A stretch of DNA of 64,000 nucleotides from Actinocatenispora thailandica (GCF_016865425.1 NZ_AP023355.1:4586198-4650197); one strand, 5' to 3'; positions 35,540 through 45,666 are shown, counted from the stretch's first letter. Notes: generated by a model from the sequence alone, not told the origin. Numbers and translations: made by a program.

Positions 35540-37282
35540 TCAGGGCCGCGGGATGTTGCGCAGGTTGCTGCGGGCCATCGCCAGCGCCTTGCCGACGCCA
35601 CCGGTCAGTACCGTGCGCGACATCGACAGGGCGAAGCCGCTGACCTGCTCACCGGTGATCTTCGGCGGCAGCGACAGCGCGTTCGGGTCGGTGACGACGT
35701 CGACCAGCGCCGGGCCGGGAGCGTTCAGTGCCTCACGCAGCGCATCCCGCACGTCCGAGGGCTCGGTGACGCGGATGCCGGTGGCACCGGCGGCGCGGGC
35801 GATCGCGGCGAAGTCCGGGTTGCGGTACGAGGTGCCGTGCGCGGGCAGCCCGGCGACCAGCATCTCCAGCTCGACCATGCCCAGCGACGAGTTGTCGAAC
35901 AGCACCACCTTCACCGGCAGGTCGTACTGCAGCAGGGTGAGGAAGTCGCCCATCAGCATGGCGAAGCCGCCGTCGCCGCACAGCGCGACGACCTGCCGGC
36001 GCCGGTCGAGCAGCTGCGCGCCGATCGCCTGCGGCAGCGCGTTCGCCATCGAGCCGTGGCTGAACGAACCGATGATCCGGCGCCGCCCGTTCGGGGTCAG
36101 GTAGCGGGCCGCCCACACGTTGCACATCCCGGTGTCGACGGTGAACACCGCGTCCGCGGCGGCGACGTCGTCGAGCTGGTCGGCCACGTACTCCGGGTGG
36201 ATCGGTCGGTGCGTCGGCACGTTCCTGGTGTACGAGCCGACGACGCCGGACAGCAGGTCGGCGTGCCGGCGCAGCATCCGGTCCAGGAACGCGCGGTCCC
36301 GCTTGGCGTCGAGGCGCGGCAGCAGGCAGTCGATGGTCTGCGCCACGTCGCCCCAGACACCGAGGTCCATCGTGGAACGGCGCCCCAGGTGCTCGGCGGC
36401 CACGTCGACCTGCACGATGCGTACGCCACCGGGCATGAACGCGTCGTACGGGAAGTCGGTACCGAGCAGGATCAGCAGGTCGCAGCCGTGCATCGCGTCG
36501 TAGCAGGCGCCGTAGCCGAGCAGCCCGGACATGCCCACGTCGTACGGGTTGTCGTACTGGATGAACTCCTTGCCGCGCAGCGCGTGGCCGACCGGCGCGG
36601 ACAGCTTCTCGGCCAGCTGCATGACCTGCCGGTGTGCGTCGGCGCAGCCGCTGCCGCAGAACAGGGTGACCCGGCGTGCCTCGTTCACCAGCTTCGCGAA
36701 CGCGGCCAGGTCGGCGTCGGTGGGCCGGACGTGCGGGCGGTCGGCGACGACGGCGTGCTCGTACGAGCCGGACGGCGCCTCGGCGGCGGCGATGTCGCCG
36801 GGCAGCGAGACGACCGCGACTCCGCGCCGGCCGACCGCGTGCTGGATCGCGATCTGCAGGGTGCGCGGCATCTGCGCCGGATCCGAGACCAGCTCGCAGT
36901 AGTGGCTGCACTCGACGAACAGCCGGTCCGGGTGGGTCTCCTGGAAGTAGCCGGTGCCGATCTGGCTGGACGGGATGTGCGAGGCGAGCGCCAGCACCGG
37001 CGCGTAGCTGCGGTGCGCGTCGTACAGCCCGTTGATCAGGTGCAGGTTTCCCGGTCCGCAGGAGCCGGCACAGGCGGCGAGCTGCCCGGACAGCTGCGCC
37101 TCGGCGCCGGCGGCGAACGCGCCGACCTCCTCGTGCCGTACCTGGATCCACTCGATGCCGTCAGTGCGCCGTACCGCGTCCACGATCGGGTTCAGGCTGT
37201 CCCCGACCACGCCGTACAGCCGGCGCACGCCGGCCGCCGCGAGCACCCCGACGAACTGGTCGGCCACCGTCCGTTTCGCCAT
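35540..37282 (-). CDS. poxB: Pyruvate oxidase / pyruvate dehydrogenase (quinone)
   Basis: A 580-residue ThDP- and FAD-dependent enzyme of the PoxB family, oxidising pyruvate to acetate and CO2 with electrons to quinones. Three domains are clear: N-terminal PYR domain (VVGDSLNPIVDAVRR, catalytic Glu in VRHEEVGAFAAGAEA), central FAD domain, and C-terminal PP domain with GDGGFAMLMGDFLTLLQYDL and FDNSSLGM, the ThDP-binding site. The C-terminal tail (SMSRTVLTGG ... ARSNLRNI) resembles the membrane-binding end of E. coli PoxB. The start is ATG 37282. It diverges from tdh by 181 bp. Confidence 0.92.
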   Translation of the reverse strand: MAKRTVADQFVGVLAAAGVRRLYGVVGDSLNPIVDAVRRTDGIEWIQVRHEEVGAFAAGAEAQLSGQLAACAGSCGPGNLHLINGLYDAHRSYAPVLALASHIPSSQIGTGYFQETHPDRLFVECSHYCELVSDPAQMPRTLQIAIQHAVGRRGVAVVSLPGDIAAAEAPSGSYEHAVVADRPHVRPTDADLAAFAKLVNEARRVTLFCGSGCADAHRQVMQLAEKLSAPVGHALRGKEFIQYDNPYDVGMSGLLGYGACYDAMHGCDLLILLGTDFPYDAFMPGGVRIVQVDVAAEHLGRRSTMDLGVWGDVAQTIDCLLPRLDAKRDRAFLDRMLRRHADLLSGVVGSYTRNVPTHRPIHPEYVADQLDDVAAADAVFTVDTGMCNVWAARYLTPNGRRRIIGSFSHGSMANALPQAIGAQLLDRRRQVVALCGDGGFAMLMGDFLTLLQYDLPVKVVLFDNSSLGMVELEMLVAGLPAHGTSYRNPDFAAIARAAGATGIRVTEPSDVRDALREALNAPGPALVDVVTDPNALSLPPKITGEQVSGFALSMSRTVLTGGVGKALAMARSNLRNIPRP

Positions 37283-37463
37283 GAACCGACGCTAACCGCC
37301 GAGGGCGGCGGCTCTCAGCGAAACCGCCGTACCGGGCGAAGCGGTGGAACCGGTCGGTCGCAACCTTGCCCGGACGGAAGACGCGAGCTGTGAAGATCGG
37401 CTAACAAGGGCGTTCAGCAACGTTCGATGGACGCGGGCCGGGTTCACGACGCACGCTGTTGGT

Positions 37464-38513
37464 GTGAAAGCGCTGGTCAAGGCGGCTCCGGAAGCGGGGC
37501 TGCAACTCCTTGAGGTGCCCGAGCCGACGGTCGGGCCGACGGATGTCAAGATCCGGGTGCTGCGTACCGGTCTGTGCGGTACCGACCTGCACATCGAGGC
37601 GTGGGACGACTGGGCGAAGGCGTCCATCGACCCGCCGCTGGTGGTGGGGCACGAGTTCGCCGGCGAGGTCGTCGAGGTCGGCCCGTCGGTGACCACCGTC
37701 TCGGTCGGGGACCTGGTCTCCGGCGAGGGGCACCTGGTGTGTGGCCGCTGTCGCAACTGCCGGGCCGGCCGCCGCCACCTGTGCATCCGTACCGTCGGGC
37801 TGGGCGTGCAGCGCGACGGCGCGTTCGCGGAATTCCTGACGCTGCCGGAGAGCAACGTCTGGGTGCACGGCCGCAGCGCCGACCGGCCGGTCGACCTGGA
37901 CGTGGCGGCCATCTTCGACCCGTTCGGCAACGCGGTGCACACCGCCATGGCGTTCGAGGTGTTCGGCGAGGACGTGCTGATCACCGGCGCCGGGCCGATC
38001 GGCATCATGGCCGCCGCGGTGGTCCGGCACGCCGGCGCCCGCCACGTGGTGATCACCGACGTGTCCGACTACCGGCTGCGGCTGGCCGAGAAGGTCGGGG
38101 TCAGCCTGGCGCTGGACGTGTCGACCACGCCGATCGAGCGCGCCCAGGCGATGCTGGGCATGCGGGAGGGGTTCGACGTCGGGCTGGAGATGTCCGGCCA
38201 GCCGTCCGCGCTGCGCGAGATGATCTCGAACATGACGCACGGCGGCCGGATCGCGATGCTCGGCCTGCCGTCGACCGAGATCGCGGTCGACTGGAACCGG
38301 GTGGTCACGCACATGCTGACCATCAAGGGCATCTACGGCCGGGAGATGTTCGAGACCTGGTACCGGATGTCGGTGCTGCTGGAGCGTGGCCTGGACCTGT
38401 CCCCGGTGATCACCGGCCGGTACGGGTACACCCAGTACGCGGAGGCCTTCGCCGAGGCGCGCTCCGGCAACTGCGGCAAGATCGTGCTGGACTGGACCTG
38501 CGAGAAGACCTGA
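37464..38513 (+). CDS. tdh: L-threonine 3-dehydrogenase
   Basis: A 349-residue zinc-dependent medium-chain dehydrogenase that oxidises L-threonine to 2-amino-3-ketobutyrate with NAD+. Catalytic zinc ligands: Cys in [12 protein letters not shown], His-Glu in [11 protein letters not shown]. Structural zinc: [18 protein letters not shown] site: [15 protein letters not shown]. The start is GTG 37464 ([12 protein letters not shown]), matching the usual E. coli Tdh beginning; no clear ribosome-binding site precedes it, so a leaderless or weak start is possible. It forms an operon with kbl, 130 bp downstream, with a large hairpin between. Confidence 0.95.
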   Translation: MKALVKAAPEAGLQLLEVPEPTVGPTDVKIRVLRTGLCGTDLHIEAWDDWAKASIDPPLVVGHEFAGEVVEVGPSVTTVSVGDLVSGEGHLVCGRCRNCRAGRRHLCIRTVGLGVQRDGAFAEFLTLPESNVWVHGRSADRPVDLDVAAIFDPFGNAVHTAMAFEVFGEDVLITGAGPIGIMAAAVVRHAGARHVVITDVSDYRLRLAEKVGVSLALDVSTTPIERAQAMLGMREGFDVGLEMSGQPSALREMISNMTHGGRIAMLGLPSTEIAVDWNRVVTHMLTIKGIYGREMFETWYRMSVLLERGLDLSPVITGRYGYTQYAEAFAEARSGNCGKIVLDWTCEKT

Positions 38514-38521
38514 GTATCGTG

Positions 38522-38590
38522 CCGTCCTTTGCTCTGCATACCTCAGCGAGCCACCAGGTGGTGCACGGAGGTGCGCAAAGCAAAGGACGG
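38522..38590 (+). terminator. Long hairpin between tdh and kbl
   Basis: CCGTCCTTTGCT (38522-38533) pairs perfectly with AGCAAAGGACGG (38579-38590); further inward TGC/GCA and ACCTC/GAGGT continue the stem with bulges, closing on CCACCAGGTGG at the tip. It begins 8 bp after the tdh stop and ends 53 bp before kbl. It may attenuate or stabilise the tdh-kbl transcript, or be a copy of a dispersed repeat. Confidence 0.7.
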
Positions 38591-38643
38591 TGCCTTGCCC
38601 CCACAACGGCGAGGCCCCGACCACGGCTGAGGAGAGGTGCCGG

Positions 38644-39828
38644 ATGTTCGACCGGATGCGCGAGGACCTGACCGCGACGCTGCAACAGATCCGCGCCGAC
38701 GGGCTGTACAAGGAGGAGCGGGTGATCACCAGCCCGCAGGACTCCGGGATCACCGTCGCCGACGGCAGCTCGGTGATCAACTTCTGCGCGAACAACTACC
38801 TCGGCCTGGCCGACCACCCGACGCTGATCGCCGCGGCGAAGACGGCGCTTTCCGAGCGCGGCTTCGGGATGGCCTCGGTCCGGTTCATCTGCGGCACCCA
38901 GGACATCCACAAGCAGCTGGAACACCAGCTGTCGGAGTTCCTCGGCACCGAGGACACCATCCTCTACAGCTCCTGCTTCGACGCGAACGGCGGCGTGTTC
39001 GAGACGCTGCTGTCCGACGCCGACGCGGTCATCTCCGACGAGCTGAACCACGCGAGCATCATCGACGGCATCCGGCTGTGCAAGGCGCGCCGGCTGCGGT
39101 ACAAGAACCGGGACATGGCCGACCTGGAGCAGCAGCTCAAGGACTCGGCGGACGCCCGGTACCGGCTGATCGTCACCGACGGCGTGTTCTCGATGGACGG
39201 CTACTACGCGCCACTCGCCGAGATCTGCGCGCTGGCCGAACAGTACGACGCGCTGGTGATGGTGGACGACTCGCACGCGGTCGGGTTCGTCGGCCCGAAC
39301 GGCCGCGGCACCCCGGAGCGGGCCGGCGTGCAGGACAAGGTCGACATCGTCACCGGCACCCTGGGCAAGGCGCTCGGCGGCGCGTCCGGCGGGTACGTGT
39401 CGGCCCGCGCCGAGATTGTCGAGCTGCTGCGGCAGCGCTCCCGGCCGTACCTGTTCTCCAACTCGGTCGCGCCGTCGATCGTGGCCGCCGCGATCGCCAC
39501 CCTCGACCTGCTGGAGTCGTCCGGCGACCTGCGCGCGAAGCTCACCGCGAACACCGAGCTGTTCCGCGCCGAGATGACCGCGGCCGGTTTCGACCTGCTG
39601 CCCGGCGAGCACCCCATCGTGCCGGTGATGATCGGCGACGCCGCCCGCGCCGCGAAACTCGCGGACCTGCTGCTGGCCCGCGGCATCTACGTGATCGGTT
39701 TCTCGTTCCCGGTGGTACCGCGGGGCAAGGCGCGCATCCGCGTCCAGCTGTCGGCCGCGCACTCGACGGAGGAGGTCAAGCGCGCCGTCGCCGCGTTCGT
39801 CGACGCCCGCGCCGAACTCGACGCCTGA
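38644..39828 (+). CDS. kbl: Glycine C-acetyltransferase (2-amino-3-ketobutyrate CoA ligase)
   Basis: A 394-residue PLP enzyme of the alpha-oxoamine synthase family. It splits 2-amino-3-ketobutyrate with CoA into glycine and acetyl-CoA, finishing the threonine route begun by Tdh. Seen: [25 protein letters not shown], the Asp of [10 protein letters not shown], and the PLP lysine K242 in [14 protein letters not shown]. The start ATG 38644 follows a strong AGGAGAGG site. Length equals the E. coli enzyme. It produces glycine for one-carbon metabolism and acetyl-CoA. Confidence 0.96.
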   Translation: MFDRMREDLTATLQQIRADGLYKEERVITSPQDSGITVADGSSVINFCANNYLGLADHPTLIAAAKTALSERGFGMASVRFICGTQDIHKQLEHQLSEFLGTEDTILYSSCFDANGGVFETLLSDADAVISDELNHASIIDGIRLCKARRLRYKNRDMADLEQQLKDSADARYRLIVTDGVFSMDGYYAPLAEICALAEQYDALVMVDDSHAVGFVGPNGRGTPERAGVQDKVDIVTGTLGKALGGASGGYVSARAEIVELLRQRSRPYLFSNSVAPSIVAAAIATLDLLESSGDLRAKLTANTELFRAEMTAAGFDLLPGEHPIVPVMIGDAARAAKLADLLLARGIYVIGFSFPVVPRGKARIRVQLSAAHSTEEVKRAVAAFVDARAELDA

Positions 39829-39926
39829 CACCGGCCACGCCCGGCCAGACCCGGCACCGGGCGGCACCTTCGCCGCCACCGGCGCCGCGCCCGCCGCGGC
39901 GCCGATCCTGCCGGTACGCCGCCGCG

Positions 39927-41114
39927 TCAGCGCTGCCGGTCGGCGGCCGGGGTGAGGCGGCGGAGCACGGTGAGTGCCGCGAGGAGTGCGGTGGCCGCAC
40001 CGGCCAGGAAGGCGGCGACCGGGCCGTACCGGTCGACCAGGGTGCCGGACAGCGCCGCGCCGACCGCGTTGCCGATCCCGAACGCGGTGACCAGCCAGGT
40101 GAACGCCTCGGTCACGGTGCCGGCCGGCGCCAGCCGCTCGACCAGGGCGAATCCGCAGGTCAGCACGGCCGGCAGGGAGAGCCCGGACAGCACCGAGAGA
40201 CCGATCATGCCGGCCAGGCCGGGCTGCAGGGCGAGCGGCAGGTAACCGATCGCGAGCAGCGCCGCGACCACCCGCAGCCGCCCGGACAGGTCCCGCCCGG
40301 CCGGCACCAGCGTGTAGCCGATGCCGCCGAGCAGCGCGCCGAGCCCGTTCGCCGCGATGAACCAGCCGGCGAGCGACCGACCGCCGACGTGCTCGGCATA
40401 GGCGGTGGCACCGACCGAGAACGTCCCGATGGTGAACCCGGTCAGCAGCAGCGAGACCAGCAGGCGGACCAGCCGGCGGGACCGCAGCGGCCCCGCCGGG
40501 TGCCGGGACTCGGTGCGCACCCCGCGCCAGGACCGGGACTGCGGCGTCGAGACGAACGCCGCCACCCCGAGCACGCCGAGTCCGGCCGCGACGAGTACCC
40601 CGCCGGCCGGTCCGGCGAGCCGGACGGCGCCGAGCACCAGCAGCGGGCCGAGCACGAACAGGATCTCCTGCGCCGCCGCGTCCAGCGAGTACGCGGCGTG
40701 CAGCCGGTCCGCCGGCACCACCCGCGGCCACAGCACCCGCAGGCACGACTCCAGCGGCGGGGTGGCGGCGCCGGCCAGCACGATCGCGGCGACCGCGAGC
40801 GCGCCGCCCACCGGTACGACCGCGAGCGCGGCGAAGCCGACCGCAGCGGCGAGCGAGGCGCCCAGCAGTACCGGGGGCTGCCGGGACCGGTCGATGACCC
40901 GGCCGAGCAGCGGGCCACCGAGCGCGCTGCCGGCGGCGTACAGGCCGGACAGCAACCCGGCCAGCGCGTAGTCGCCGCCGCGACCGCGGACCAGCAGCAG
41001 CACGGCGAGCGCGGCCATGCCGGTGGGCAGCCGGCCGAGCAGCGACGAACCGAGCAGCCGGACGGCGGGGCGACGGGACAGCACCGCGGCCGTCGGCGCC
41101 AGCGGCCCGTTCAT
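39927..41114 (-). CDS. MFS transporter
   Basis: A 395-residue, 12-helix major facilitator without clear subfamily. The first half carries GRLPTGMAALAVLLLVRGRG and LLGRVIDRSRQPPVLLG, the second GTLVDRYGPVAAFLAGA, both D-R-x-G loops. It resembles small sugar- or drug-efflux MFS proteins (YbjJ-like). The ATG at 41114 begins the first helix region. It diverges from a LysR gene (383-bp gap); the regulator may control it. Confidence 0.85.
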   Translation of the reverse strand: MNGPLAPTAAVLSRRPAVRLLGSSLLGRLPTGMAALAVLLLVRGRGGDYALAGLLSGLYAAGSALGGPLLGRVIDRSRQPPVLLGASLAAAVGFAALAVVPVGGALAVAAIVLAGAATPPLESCLRVLWPRVVPADRLHAAYSLDAAAQEILFVLGPLLVLGAVRLAGPAGGVLVAAGLGVLGVAAFVSTPQSRSWRGVRTESRHPAGPLRSRRLVRLLVSLLLTGFTIGTFSVGATAYAEHVGGRSLAGWFIAANGLGALLGGIGYTLVPAGRDLSGRLRVVAALLAIGYLPLALQPGLAGMIGLSVLSGLSLPAVLTCGFALVERLAPAGTVTEAFTWLVTAFGIGNAVGAALSGTLVDRYGPVAAFLAGAATALLAALTVLRRLTPAADRQR

Positions 41115-41497
41115 CGCCGCACCAGCCGCTGGTCGAAGCGGCGGCCGGCGGGCGCGGCCGGATCGGGACACGAAGGCAGGAAACAGGGCATCGGGGCTCC
41201 AGGGCGGCGGGCGCGTGATCGGGACTCCGCGGGCGCGGCGGAACGGCCCGGGCGGGCCGCTCACCGGGCAGGTCCCGATCAGGGCGCGAAGTCGGACCGG
41301 CTGTGGTCCTCGCCGTACAGCGGCAACGGCGGTGTCGCCCAACCGTCGACCGCGATCATGCTCGGATGATAGGTACCGCCGGGTCCGCCCGCCAACGAGA
41401 TCCACGCCACCGCCCGGGCCGCGCCCACCGACCCGCGGCGGTGCCGGGACGTGGGGGTGCCGGTCGACCGGCGCGGGCGGCGAGGCACCATGAGCGC
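41115..41497. other. Divergent intergenic region, MFS / LysR
   Basis: A 383-bp spacer between divergent genes. It should hold the operator of the LysR protein, but I cannot pick out a T-N11-A site with confidence. The stretch around 41352-41375 (GATCATGCTCGGATGATAGG) is the only AT-richer part and a promoter candidate. No gene is seen. Confidence 0.35.
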
Positions 41498-42397
41498 GTG
41501 ATCGATCCTCGGCGGCTGCGGGTGCTGCGCGCGCTGGCCGACCACGGCACGGTGACCGCGGCGGCGCAGGCGCTCTACCTGACCCCCAGCGCGGTCAGCC
41601 AGCAGCTGGCCGCGCTGGAGGGCGAGGCCGGACAGCCGCTGCTGGAACGGCGCGGCCGGCGGGTCCGGCTGACCGCCGCCGGGATGCTCCTCGCCGACCA
41701 CGCCACCGAGGTGCTGGCCCGGCTGGAGCAGGCCGAGTCGGCGCTCGCCGCGCACGCCGCCGGCGCCGCCGGCACGATCACCGTCGGCGCGTTCGCCACC
41801 GCGATCGCCGGCGTGCTGGCACCGGCGATCGCCGAGCTCGCCGAAACCCACCCGGAGATCGACGTCCGGGTACGGGACGCCGAGGGCGACGCGAGCCTCG
41901 GCCTGCTGCTCGACGGCGGCATCGACCTCGCCGTCGCGGTCGAGTACCGGGGCGCGCCGCCGGCCGGCGACCCGCGGCTGTGCCGGATCCCGCTGTACGC
42001 CGAGCCGTTCGACGCGGTGCTGCCGAGCGGGCACTGGCTCGCCAAGCACACCGAGGTGGCGCTGCACGATCTGGCCGCGGACGACTGGATCAGCCCGTCG
42101 CCGGGCAACCCGTGCCACGACGTCGTCGCGCTGGCCTGCGAGTACGCCGGCTTCACGGCTCGGGTGCGGCACCGCTCGGACGACTTCCGGGCGGTCGTGG
42201 CGCTGGCCGCGGCCGGCGCCGGCGTCGCGCTGGTACCGCGCTCGGCGCTGGATCCGGTCGACGGCGCGGTGGTCCGACCGGTCGCGGGTACGCCGCCGAC
42301 CCGCCGGGTGTTCGCGGCGCACCGCCGGGGCGCCGAAACCCACCCGCTGGTCACCATCACGCTGGACACGATCCGCCGCGCCACCGCCACCCGCTGA
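41498..42397 (+). CDS. LysR family transcriptional regulator
   Basis: A 299-residue LysR regulator. The N-terminal winged HTH reads LRALADHGTVTAAAQALYLT with SAVSQQLAALE, followed by a periplasmic-binding-fold effector domain (GTITVGAFATAIAGVLAPAI, DLAVAVEYRGAPP). GTG 41498 (MIDPRRLRVLRAL) is the natural start, as the HTH begins right after. It is divergent from the MFS gene and probably regulates it. It ends 66 bp before the convergent WD40 gene, inside a region of 30-bp repeats. Confidence 0.93.
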   Translation: MIDPRRLRVLRALADHGTVTAAAQALYLTPSAVSQQLAALEGEAGQPLLERRGRRVRLTAAGMLLADHATEVLARLEQAESALAAHAAGAAGTITVGAFATAIAGVLAPAIAELAETHPEIDVRVRDAEGDASLGLLLDGGIDLAVAVEYRGAPPAGDPRLCRIPLYAEPFDAVLPSGHWLAKHTEVALHDLAADDWISPSPGNPCHDVVALACEYAGFTARVRHRSDDFRAVVALAAAGAGVALVPRSALDPVDGAVVRPVAGTPPTRRVFAAHRRGAETHPLVTITLDTIRRATATR

Positions 42398-42398
42398 C

Positions 42399-42488
42399 CG
42401 GGTCAACCGCGGTCGAGATCGACCTCCCCGGGTCAACCGCGCTCCAGGTCGACCTCCCCGGGTCAACCGCGCTCCAGGTCGACCTCCA
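42399..42488. repeat. 30-bp tandem repeat spanning the WD40 gene stop codon
   Basis: Three 30-bp units (42399-42428, 42429-42458, 42459-42488); units 2 and 3 differ at one base and unit 1 at three. Each has TCA at offset 4. The one at 42463-42465 is the WD40 stop; with a 30-bp unit the two other stops are in frame, each after VDLERG or a close variant. Confidence 0.9.
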
Positions 42489-45400
42489 GCGCCAGGTAGC
42501 CGCCGTCGCAGCCGACCAGCAGCCGGGTGCCCCGCCCGGCGAGCGACCAGATGCGCACATCCAGCGACAGCCTGCACAGGCACCGGCAGTCGACCGGGTC
42601 CCAGATCCGGAGGACGCCGTCCCGGTCTCCGGTGGCGAGCAGCGACCTGCCGTCGGCGGTCCGCAGCGGGGCGAGGCCGGTGAGCGCCTCGCCATGTCCG
42701 GTCAGCGGTTGGCCGACCGCGGTGCCGGACGCCGGATCGTACAGCCGGATCTCACCGCTGGCGCCGCTCGCCGCGAGCCGCGGTCCGGCCGGGGTCGGCA
42801 CCGCCACCAGCTCGCGTGCGTCGACGAACGGCACCGGCAGCGGGCGCCCGACGGCCCGGCCGGTGGTCGGGTCGTACAGCTGCAGGAGGCGTTCGCGGTG
42901 CCGGGCGGCGACCAGGGTGCGACCGTCGGGCAGCTCCACCACCGCGACCGGGCCGTGCAGCCCGTCGCCCAGCGGGCGACCGGACCAGTCCGCCGGGTCC
43001 CACAGCCACAGCCCGGACGGGTTGTAGTGGCCGGCCGCGGTGGCCACCACGGCCCGGCCGTCGGCCAGCGGTACCGCGACGACGTGGTCCGAGCCGCCGT
43101 GGTGACCGGTGCAGCGGCGGCCGGACAGCCCGTCGGCGGTCGGCTCCCAGAGCCACACCGCGCGATCGTCGCCGCCGCTGGCGAGCACGGTACGGCCGTC
43201 CGCGCGGGGCACGGCGGCGAGCGCGCGCACCGGGCCGGTGTGCCCGGTGGCCGGTTCGCCGACCGGTGCTCCCGTCGCCGCGTCCCACAGCCGTACGGTG
43301 TGGTCGGCACCGGCGCTCACCAGGTACGTGTCGCCGTCCGGGCCGGGCAGCACGGCGAGCGCGTGCACCACGTCGGTGTGGCCGGCCAGCGGCTTTCCGA
43401 CGGCCGCCCCGGCGACCGGGTCCCACCGCACGATCGTGCGGCCACCGGCGATGGCGAGCAGCGTCCGCCCGTCCGCGAGCCGCAGCGTGGCGAGCGCGGT
43501 CACCTTGCCCCGCGCGGCCATCGGGCCGCAGTCCACAGTGGACCCGGTGGCGGTGTCGAAGACCTGGACCGTCCGGTCCTTCCCGCCGGCCGCGACCAGC
43601 GACCGACCGTCGAGAACGAACCCGGTCAGGGCACGGACCTGCTCGGCGGGCAAGGTGAGCACCCCGGAACCGTCCGGTGCCCAGCACCACACCCGGTCGG
43701 GGTCGCTGGCCACCGCCAGCAGCGGATCACCGCCGACGCGCGGCACCGCGGCCAGCGCCTCGACGTTGCCGGTCTCGACCGGCTCGATGAGCCGCTTCCC
43801 GGACGCCGGGTCGACGATGTGCAGCTCGCCGCCGCCGCGCCACGTCGAGGTGCCCAGCGCCAGGGCGGCGCGGTCGGCCCCCCAGGACAGCCAGGCGGAC
43901 GCCGACAGCCGGTCCGGGAAACCGGCCGGCGACACCGGCCCCCGCGGCGCACCGTCCGGGTGCCAGCTGAGCAGCTGGCTGTCACCACTGACCAGCACCG
44001 GCTCCCCGGTCGGCAGCACCCCGGCCGCGAGCGTACCGACCGGGCCGCTGGGTGCCGGCGGGGTCGCCGCGACCCGCTCGCCGGTCACCGGGTCGAACAA
44101 CAGCAGCGAGCCGTACCGGTCACCGGTCGCCAGCAGCTCCCGTCCGTGGGTCAGCCGTACCGCGGCGACGGTGCCGGCCTGCTCGCCGGGTGCCAGCAGT
44201 GGCGGGCCCACCGGCGCACCGGTGTCCGCATCGCGCAGCCGCAGGCCGTCGTCGGCGGCGGCAGCGGCGAGCACCCGCCCGTCCGGCGACTCGACCAGGG
44301 CGACCTGCGGCAGCGACGGGGAGCCGGCGGCCACCGACGGCACGACCCGGTCGGCGTCCCACAGCCGCACCGCGTCGCCCTCGTCGAGGGTCGCCAGCGC
44401 CGTCCGGCCGCCGGGCAGCGGCAGGGCGGCCATCGCCCAGACACGGGTGTCGACGGTGGGCACCCTGGTGCCGGCGGACCCGGGCGCGGCCGGGTCGAGC
44501 AGCCACAGGCCACCGGAGTCGGCCACCGCCAGCGCCGTCGACCCGTCCGGTCGGGGCAGCGCCGCCAGCGCCGTCACGTAGCCGTCCGGCAGCCGGATCG
44601 GCGCACCGAACCGTTCCCGCTCGCCCGGCGCCCACAGCGAGATCTCCTGGTGCCAGGCGGTGGCCAGCAACCTCCGGTCACCGACCGGGATGGTGGTGCT
44701 CGCCTGCACGCCGCCGACCTCGCCGAACACGGCACCGGACAGGTCGACCGCCCACAGCACCGAGGTCCCGGCCCAGGTGATCGCGAGCAGCAGGTCACCG
44801 TCGAGCTGCGGCCACGGCACGATCGCGTCGACCTTGCCACCGTTCCACGGCCCGCTCGTCACCTCGGCGAGCTGCCGGCCGGCCGGCGTCCACACCCGCA
44901 CCGCCTCGCCCTGGCCGCCGGTCGCGAGCGCCAGCCGGCCGTCCGGCAGCGTCAACCAGCACAACGCCGTGACCGGCCGGTCGTGCCCGGCCATCCAGCT
45001 GTCCAGCACCGCGCCGGTACGCGGGTCGGCCACCTGCACCGAGCGACCGCCGGCGACCGCGAGCCGCGGAACGCCGTCCGGACCGACCGTACCGGCGGCG
45101 GCCTGCACCGCACCGCGGCTCCGGATCGTCGCGGTCACCGTGCCGGTCGCCGGATCCCACAGGTGCAGCACGCGTTGCGCCGCCTGGTACGCCAGCAGGG
45201 CGCGGCCGTCCGGCAGCGGCACGGTCTCGGTCAGCCAGTCGTGGCAGCCGGTCGCCACCGTGACGTGGGTCGGCCGCCGCGGCACGTCGGCCCAGCGCAG
45301 CCTGGGCCCGGCGGCCGGACCCGCACCGCGCGGCGGCGCACCGTGCCGGACCCGCGCCAGGTCGAGCAACAGGCCACGTTCGTGCGGGGCGGCGGAGCCC

Positions 45401-45573
45401 AGTTGCTGCGCCACGCTGAGCACCGCGGCGACCTCACCCGGCAGGCTGCCCCACTCGATCCCACTGGACAGCACGGCGGCGACGATCGCCGCCGGCTCGG
45501 CGCCCGCTCGCGCGCTCACCTCCCGCCAGTCCCCGGTCCGGGCCGCCTCGTGCACCGCATCGACAGTCGTCAT
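42463..45573 (-). CDS. Giant WD40-repeat protein
   Basis: A 1,036-residue protein. The first 110 residues (MTTVDAVHEAARTGDWREVS ... LLLDLARVRHG) are helical and unlike any domain I know. The rest is a run of WD40-type blades; I count about 20 strands of the form (L/V)WD(P/A)xTGxxV, e.g. LHLWDPATGTV, LFDPVTGERV, RWDPVAGAAV, LWDAATGAPV, LYDPTTGRAV, enough for two to three seven-blade propellers. There is no signal peptide, so it is a cytosolic scaffold or sensor. The start ATG 45573 lies close to GGCCGGGTGG. It is downstream of, and on the same strand as, the phosphotransferase gene. Confidence 0.88.
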   Translation of the reverse strand: MTTVDAVHEAARTGDWREVSARAGAEPAAIVAAVLSSGIEWGSLPGEVAAVLSVAQQLGSAAPHERGLLLDLARVRHGAPPRGAGPAAGPRLRWADVPRRPTHVTVATGCHDWLTETVPLPDGRALLAYQAAQRVLHLWDPATGTVTATIRSRGAVQAAAGTVGPDGVPRLAVAGGRSVQVADPRTGAVLDSWMAGHDRPVTALCWLTLPDGRLALATGGQGEAVRVWTPAGRQLAEVTSGPWNGGKVDAIVPWPQLDGDLLLAITWAGTSVLWAVDLSGAVFGEVGGVQASTTIPVGDRRLLATAWHQEISLWAPGERERFGAPIRLPDGYVTALAALPRPDGSTALAVADSGGLWLLDPAAPGSAGTRVPTVDTRVWAMAALPLPGGRTALATLDEGDAVRLWDADRVVPSVAAGSPSLPQVALVESPDGRVLAAAAADDGLRLRDADTGAPVGPPLLAPGEQAGTVAAVRLTHGRELLATGDRYGSLLLFDPVTGERVAATPPAPSGPVGTLAAGVLPTGEPVLVSGDSQLLSWHPDGAPRGPVSPAGFPDRLSASAWLSWGADRAALALGTSTWRGGGELHIVDPASGKRLIEPVETGNVEALAAVPRVGGDPLLAVASDPDRVWCWAPDGSGVLTLPAEQVRALTGFVLDGRSLVAAGGKDRTVQVFDTATGSTVDCGPMAARGKVTALATLRLADGRTLLAIAGGRTIVRWDPVAGAAVGKPLAGHTDVVHALAVLPGPDGDTYLVSAGADHTVRLWDAATGAPVGEPATGHTGPVRALAAVPRADGRTVLASGGDDRAVWLWEPTADGLSGRRCTGHHGGSDHVVAVPLADGRAVVATAAGHYNPSGLWLWDPADWSGRPLGDGLHGPVAVVELPDGRTLVAARHRERLLQLYDPTTGRAVGRPLPVPFVDARELVAVPTPAGPRLAASGASGEIRLYDPASGTAVGQPLTGHGEALTGLAPLRTADGRSLLATGDRDGVLRIWDPVDCRCLCRLSLDVRIWSLAGRGTRLLVGCDGGYLALEVDLERG

Positions 45574-45636
45574 CGCCACCCGGCCTTTGTAACAACCGGG
45601 TACGACACCTCGCCCGCCCACCGAGCCGGGCACCGC

Positions 45637-45660
45637 CGTCCACATTGTCCATAGTGGACG
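45637..45660. promoter_or_regulatory. Inverted repeat upstream of the WD40 gene
   Basis: CGTCCAC (45637-45643) and GTGGACG (45654-45660) pair perfectly around 10 bp, lying between the phosphotransferase stop and the WD40 start. It could be a terminator for the former or an operator for the latter. Confidence 0.4.
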
Positions 45661-45666
45661 ATCAGG

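Noticed and set aside
41980-45654. Long plus-strand frame opposite the WD40 gene
   Set aside because: Its repeats merely mirror the WD40 repeats; composition is unlike a protein.
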